A stretch of 64,000 bases of DNA, taken from assembly GCA_037903355.1 (NCBI GenBank), contig JBAJFE010000023.1, forward strand, positions 310,001-374,000, written 5' to 3'. This DNA is from Trichuris trichiura. Lineage: Eukaryota; Nematoda; Enoplea; Trichinellida; Trichuridae. Of this stretch, positions 58,451 through 64,000 are shown piece by piece. The notes beneath the pieces are model-generated. The model searched no databases and was not told the DNA's origin. It saw nothing but the letters and a program-made list of their open reading frames with translations. Numbering within the stretch: position 1 is the stretch's first letter; every line of letters begins with the position of its first letter. The position numbers were made by a program, and so were the translations under genes.

Positions 58451-60415
58451 CGATAAAATTCAATTTAACGAAAAATACCGTAATACGATTTGCAGGTTCA
58501 TTTAACAAAAATCGTACGAAAAAATGTTCCCGATTCCAGCTGGTACTACATCACAGCAGGTGGCTTGTTCGGCTTAGCAATCTCTAACCAATCTCTAAAC
58601 GCCTAATGTGACAGCGACGTCATCGCGGCAAATTGCTGTACATTACATAATGGCTGCGCGCGCTCGTTCGAGGTTTTAATATTTCTTTTGCAAAACCATA
58701 ATCAGACCGCTGTAGCAGGGTCGCTATTTGAGCGAATACTGTTTAAGGCTCTTGTTCAAGCAGCACAGTTGACTTCGTTCACTGCTTTTAAGGATAACAG
58801 ACGCGATTGCGTTATTCTTCGCGTTTTTAGGCTTTCCAGATTTATATTTTTAACTTTTTATTCAATTAACAGCGTCGTACGTTAATTGATTTGCTATTAT
58901 TTCCATTTTGGAAACGCGGTCGAGAATATACAGTATGGTAAGAGAATGCAGGTAAAGCAAGGGCAAAACTCAAGTTATTTTAAGTCATACTTTAATGCTT
59001 GATTACTACGAATGCACTTTACGTTATTATCAGGTAGAGAATGAACTCCAGGTAAGTCAAGTGGGGACTGCGACTAACAGAAGTTAAGTTTTAACGGACG
59101 ATTTGCCGTACACGTAAGCGGCGGGAAAAAATAAATCTTCGAAATAGCCAAGCAGGTGTCCATTTTTTTTCTTCAATTGAGGCGTAAAGACCTACAGCAA
59201 TCGAGTGGAATTTAGATTTTGGGGTATATGTACCTGCGTTTACTTACCATACTGTACATTTTGTGGCACGTTTCGACATAATTCTTAATTTTTACTTTGC
59301 AACGTAACATTTAGCTTTTCCGACCAGCTTGTAGTGCTAGTACGAAACGCTTTTCGATTTTTGTATTAGTTTTAATGAAAAGTAAATTAATTTCCTACTA
59401 AAACAGAGGGATCGGGTTTGCGCACGCTACTTCGCTTCTTCATTCATTCGTGCTCCTTTGCCACTACATTGGAAGCTCGAAATCGTCTTCAACGGCGTGA
59501 ATAGAAAATCTGCAAACCGGTCATGCGTACTACGATGAGACCTGAATCTTGAGAAGTCAGTTTTCGGGTTAAAAGCGCGTACTTCAGTTGAACCTTTTCG
59601 CGTGGCGCAATTCGCGTACGTATGCGTGTCACCTTGCATGCGGGTCGCAGTCTTTTCTTGCTGCCTGACAACTTTGACCTAAAAGCAAATTGTGTGTTGC
59701 GCCTTATAAGGTTACGTGAATTAGTGATTAACCGTTTTGCCAAAATTCATATTCGCGTTTATTTGGCAAAACAGACGTGCTCAGTACTTCCCGTCGTCTC
59801 GAATTTCGATAATGACCGTACAATATGGTGCGCAGGTTCGAGTACACGACTTTCAAAAGCAGAAATTCCTGAACGACCGCGGTACCAAAGATATTTTATC
59901 CTTTTCATTTGATGCAGTTTTGCGAGACCCAACGATAACTCTAACACTTGCGATCTCAAGCACAAGACAAGCGTATTACTCGCTCGAAGGTGCTGACCGT
60001 ATACAAAAACGTGGTGCGCAGGTACACGCTACGTCAATCCGAGAAATGACGCGGCGCCTTGCTTCCTTCGAGCCATTGGGCAAATTCTAATTTTAGTGAC
60101 ATTACAGCTCTTTTTCTAAAAGCAGAAAAATTGTAACTTGAACTCTTTTAAGCGTGTAGCTATAAAAAGAGTTAAAGCAGCCGCTCAGTCGTTTCGGTTG
60201 AGCGAGTTGGGAAGGCTGAAAAAAAAGAAAAGCCACCGGCGTGTTTCGCTTGCTCTCAAGCCTCTTTCCAACGCAGTTTATTACGTAGAACCTCTTGCAG
60301 TCCTACTGTAGCTATCCGACCTGACAATTAGTTTACTGCTGTAACGTCGTTTGGAGGTCGTCATTCGATCGAGCATTTGCTGCAGCTGCTACTGGTGACC
60401 GACGGGACAAGCAGG
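58451..60415. other. Intergenic region between divergent KPTN and tetraspanin genes
   Basis: No gene recognised. The plus-strand frame 59737-60090 (from an internal ATG near 59812: MTVQYGAQVRVHDF) has no recognisable domain. It contains three dispersed short motifs (58491 TGCAGGTTC; 59829 and 60015 TGCGCAGGT). Confidence 0.4.
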
Positions 60416-63400
60416 ATGGTTCACGGCGGCATGACAATAATAAAATATCTTTTATTTTTATTCAACTTTGTCTTTTGGGTAAGTATTCCGCCCGCGGGTG
60501 GTCAATTTGACCAGATTTGCCGGCGGGTTGACCTCTTGTCGACGGCGATATGCTTGTTTTTTTTTCCTTTGAGCTTTCCGGAATCGGACTTATTGTCGTT
60601 GGAGCGGTTATCCAAATAAAGTACTCCAGTTACGTCAACTTTCTGGGCGACGACTCGTTCCTATCGGCGCCTATTATGTTCATGGTGGTCGGTTGCATTA
60701 TTGCCATATTGGGCTTCTTCGGCTGCTGCGGTGCTATTCGAGAAAACTACTGCATGACAATGACGGTACGTTTTAGCCGTTGTAAACATTGTTGCAAAGT
60801 CGTTTTGCCAACTTTTTCCAACTTGCGTAATTTTCGTAGGGTTAGCAACGTGGTCGTTGGGTAACTTTGCTTTGCTCGTAGTACTTGTGCAAACAGTGTT
60901 AGCTTGCGCTTGTCGCCCATTTTAGTTAGTCCAAAATGGCAACTTTTCAGCCAGCCGCCTTAAATGGCCAATATTTTCAAAGACGAGGCCTCGGTGATAT
61001 GTTTACTGTGGCGCCCTTTGACGAAACCTATATACGGGCAAAGATAAGCTTTGTGTACACGTTTGGTGTGGGGGAAGGCTTTGTCGATTGTGAATAGAGA
61101 AAAGTCATATCATTTTGGTGAGTCAGTGGACAACCACGTCTGTCCAACGACTAATACGACGGCAATGAATGTGTACTACGTAAGCTGTTGTATAGAAGTG
61201 TGTCAACTCTTTGACTTCAATGTCGTCTTTCTGTTTTGGTTGCTTTTAAATTTTCCAAATGGATTATGGGTTGCCCTTGTTAATGCCCTAAATGGACATT
61301 GGACAGACGGAGAGAGAGAGAGAGAGAGAGATCAGAGTGATTTTGATTTGCACTCCGCTCAAATATTGAAAGCGTTCAATCGATGATTTTGAAGATGGCA
61401 GATAAATAGCTCTTCTCTGTGACGTAAATCTTTATTCGAAGAAAAGCGTACAGAGAGAGAGTGCACTCGTTGTTCGATCGCCTTCCTACTTGAATCAATT
61501 GATCCGAGCTGTTCTCTCTCTCTCTTAATCTTCTTGCAGCTTTCGATCAGGTTTAATTTCAACTTTCGTCAATCGAACTTCGTCCATCCCGCTTTGCATT
61601 TGTCCATTTTAAAATTGTGATCTTTTCCGTTGAGAGAACCCATTTTGGCAGTTCCCATTATTCGCTCTCAGCGTTCATTCGCCATCGTCGTTCTCGTATG
61701 GGCAAAGAAACGCCTCAAATTTTACAATTAATTTCCAATTGGCCATTTCGCCTTTTTGGGCGACCTTATCGGACACGCTTCGACGTTGCCGCGGCAACGA
61801 GCCGTATAAGTGATTGATATCCTCTTTGCTTTTCCAAGCGACGGCGCCTTAAAGCACTAATTCGCATTTATGCCATTTTTGTACGCGTTGGGTAGACGTA
61901 GCCGTTCATTTTAAAAAAGTGAATTTTAAGTCGCGTATGCAAATTTTTTTTCGTTCCCTCATTGAAGCTACGATTTTTAGTTTGCCGTCTTGCTCGGCGT
62001 CATATTCATTCTGGAACTTGCTGCCGGCATTGCCTCCTACGTCCTCAGAAATGACGTAAGTGTTTACGCTTCTTTTTTTTCCCCTCTTTTACGTACGCAA
62101 TAAAAATATGCAAATTCGTGCCCCAAGCGCGTACGTGAAGGTGTATTGATTCAATTGTCGCCCTGAATGAGCTGCAAAGAGCGAAAAACATCGTTCGACC
62201 ATAATTGGCAAGCGAGAAGGGCTTTTTTCGCGTTCTCGTCAATGAGTACAAACATCCGCTTTTGTATTGGTCTTATTAGGCACTTTAGCTTGTATATTCA
62301 ATAGTTGAAGTTGTTCAAATGCTTAACGCACTCTATTCATGTATTCGTACATCGCTTAGGGGCGATTCCGCTAATGGTCATTTGTCCTTGTTGGGCGCCT
62401 AATTCGTGCGGCGAAAAATGCCCTCTTCCATTTAAGGCTGTTTTTCGTTCGCGCTAAGATGTCCATTTTGAAATGAGTTACGAATAGTAAAACAATAAGT
62501 ATTCCTCTCGATAGGTGGCGCTGCAATCGCGCGGCGGAGAAGCTGTATTTTTCAGTTTTAAATATAAAGGGCAATAAACATAGCTGTCCAAGGATCCCTC
62601 TGCGTATTGTTCCTTACAGGGTTATTTTCTTAGTAATTTGCATATTGAAAAGTTCGGCGGTTGGATTGTAGCGGCCTGCTTTAAAAAGGCTTACTGTCCA
62701 GCAAAGCGAGTCGCTATTTGAAAGTCAGGTTACATCGACGGGTTGCTATAAGTTTGTAAAAATTTGCATATATTTTTTTGTCGCGCGCGCGCGCCAAACT
62801 ACGGTATTAAAGAGACGCGTTGATTGCTTTCCTTTGTTTTTCTTCCTATTTAGTAGTGAAGAGTTTTTTGCTTTTTGATTATTTTTATTTACAATCCGTC
62901 GCGCTGTCGACTTGAAGAAACAAGCAGCATTGACGCAACGGATTTTTGTTTGTTTTTTTTTTATAAACCAACCGCACGCTTCGACTGTCGGTTAAGTTGG
63001 TCGTAAAATTTGACGGCTATTCATTAGGCTTTAATGTCAGGTCGTAAACTTGTTGGCGCTACGCTTTTAAGCGCGAGTCGACTCAATGGGCGAGCGTAAA
63101 AATAGAGTTGGGCCACCGCGAAGAATCGGCGGCGGCCGAAAAGCGCCAAAAACTACGCCGGGCGATGCATTTGTCCTTTTTCGAACTTGATTATCTCTCC
63201 ATGTTTGAGTAAAGCTTTGCTGACATTGGTTTTCGTCCGTAAAAACTCGTCCATCGTCAAATTCGGTTTCCCCGTTGGACACTGCGAATGTTTTGCAAAA
63301 GTTGCAATGCCGCTTGAGTCAAAGCGATCATTAACGCTTAGCGCAAACTCGCGTTCATTCATCCGAAGCCTTTAATCACCTTCCTAATGGCGTAGTAAAG

Positions 63401-63930
63401 TTGTAGCTCGTAAAAGTGCTGTCCATATTACTTAAATACGTTTTTTTTTGAAAACGCTATTGGAATATGTTTCATATTTTCTTTTCGAAATCGTTTGGCT
63501 TTCTTAGCCGAATCTCTGCGTGACATTGTCCACATAAGGCAGCAGCGGGTGTCAATGGGGGTTTTAGTAATTTTCCTTCTTTGGTTATCCGTTGCTTTGC
63601 GTTGTTTACTACGTTTTGTTTAGGTGGAAGAATTGCTGGGCGAACGCGTTAAGCACGGAATGGAAAACTACAATCAAACCGGCTCCGAAGGTGTAACAAT
63701 GGCCTGGGATGCTTTACAACGCGAGGTAAGCTTTGTCGCCATATATATATATGTGTGAAATTTATTTTTGTCAGTTCAAGTGCTGCGGCACGAACAATTA
63801 TACCGACTGGTACCATGTGAAAGTTGGCCGAGTGCCAAAAAGTTGTTGTCATATACCTGCAGAAGAATGTAGTCCAAATTCCAAAGAAAATGATGATACT
63901 AACCATATGGCCGAATATATACATACGGAG
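60416..63930 (+). CDS. Tetraspanin, 5' part (gene continues past the window)
   Basis: Four-span membrane scaffold protein. Exons: 60416-60478, 60574-60765, 61981-62055, 63624-63725, 63775-63930; each is a whole number of codons (phase 0 junctions). TM1 IIKYLLFLFNFVFW then LSGIGLIVVGAV; TM2 APIMFMVVGCIIAILGFFGCCGA followed by IRENY; TM3 VLLGVIFILELAAGIASYVL; large extracellular loop with the diagnostic FKCCGTNNYTDW and PKSCC. The Cys pattern fits the six-Cys CD151/TSPAN type, but the rest of the loop and TM4 lie outside. Exon 2 follows TTTGAG. TTTTTTAAG at the very end of the window could be the next acceptor, since a GC dipeptide is expected next and the base pair GG follows. ATG lies one base after GCAG. 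Confidence 0.88.
61311..61330. repeat. (GA)n tract in tetraspanin intron 2
   Basis: About ten AG units; shorter GA and CT runs recur at about 61452 and 61513, so the segment 61311-61526 has inverted purine/pyrimidine runs. Confidence 0.85.
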
Positions 63931-64000
63931 GTATGCGCTCGGTTTTGTGTGGTCCTTTGTTGACGTGCTAATAATTATTATATGTTTTATTTTTTAAGGG

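Noticed and set aside
59622..60090. Two overlapping plus-strand frames of about 100 codons
   Set aside because: Neither shows a domain, an antisense frame of similar quality overlaps, and the dispersed motif is inside; evidence too weak for a gene call.
1..64000. CRISPR arrays, bacterial operons, phage or plasmid modules
   Set aside because: The window is intron-rich animal DNA; no regularly spaced direct repeats of CRISPR type and no prokaryotic gene organisation are present.

Overview
The window is animal nuclear DNA: AT-rich, with intron-split genes on both strands, introns from about 40 bp to several kb, many microsatellites and old transposable elements. Protein similarities were judged by eye. 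The genes are conserved metazoan ones. A small invertebrate, perhaps a nematode-like worm, fits best, because acceptor-like sites sit a few bases before several start codons as in spliced-leader organisms. Nothing here fixes the species.

Layout. 1095-11245 (+): complete 13-exon ADAM10 metalloprotease gene, with a foldback element and a Penelope-like retroelement (PLE) in its 4.1 kb intron. 13554-15747 (-): LEM2/MAN1-type inner nuclear membrane protein with a duplicated LEM domain. 21143-21981 (+): LYSMD3/4-type LysM membrane protein. 22599-25546 (+): complete IDH3A. 26167-26526 (-): two-pass membrane protein, TMEM200-like. 28714-31569 (-): complete 12-exon TMX3-type disulfide isomerase. 33700-35421 (-): unidentified multi-exon gene. 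35898-38874: two PLE copies head to head, forming a 3 kb palindrome. 38981-40860 (-): decayed hAT transposon of ZBED5 type. 42331-43691 (-): unidentified coiled-coil gene. 47501-52514 (-): complete 14-exon monoamine transporter of the SLC6 family. 57368-58450 (-): kaptin (KPTN), intronless. 60416 to beyond the window (+): tetraspanin.

The genes do not form one pathway. ADAM10 and tetraspanins are known partners elsewhere (TspanC8 proteins escort ADAM10), but this tetraspanin was not shown to be of that subgroup.

Three things stand out. (1) About a fifth of the introns I could place by homology and reading phase end in AAG or GAG instead of CAG/TAG, and ADAM10 has two GC-AG introns. (2) The PLE termini carry hammerhead-ribozyme-like cores, and two PLEs form a near-perfect inverted pair. 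(3) Short motifs (TGCGCAGGT, TGCAGGTTC, ACTGTAGGGAAAA) recur far above chance in the window.
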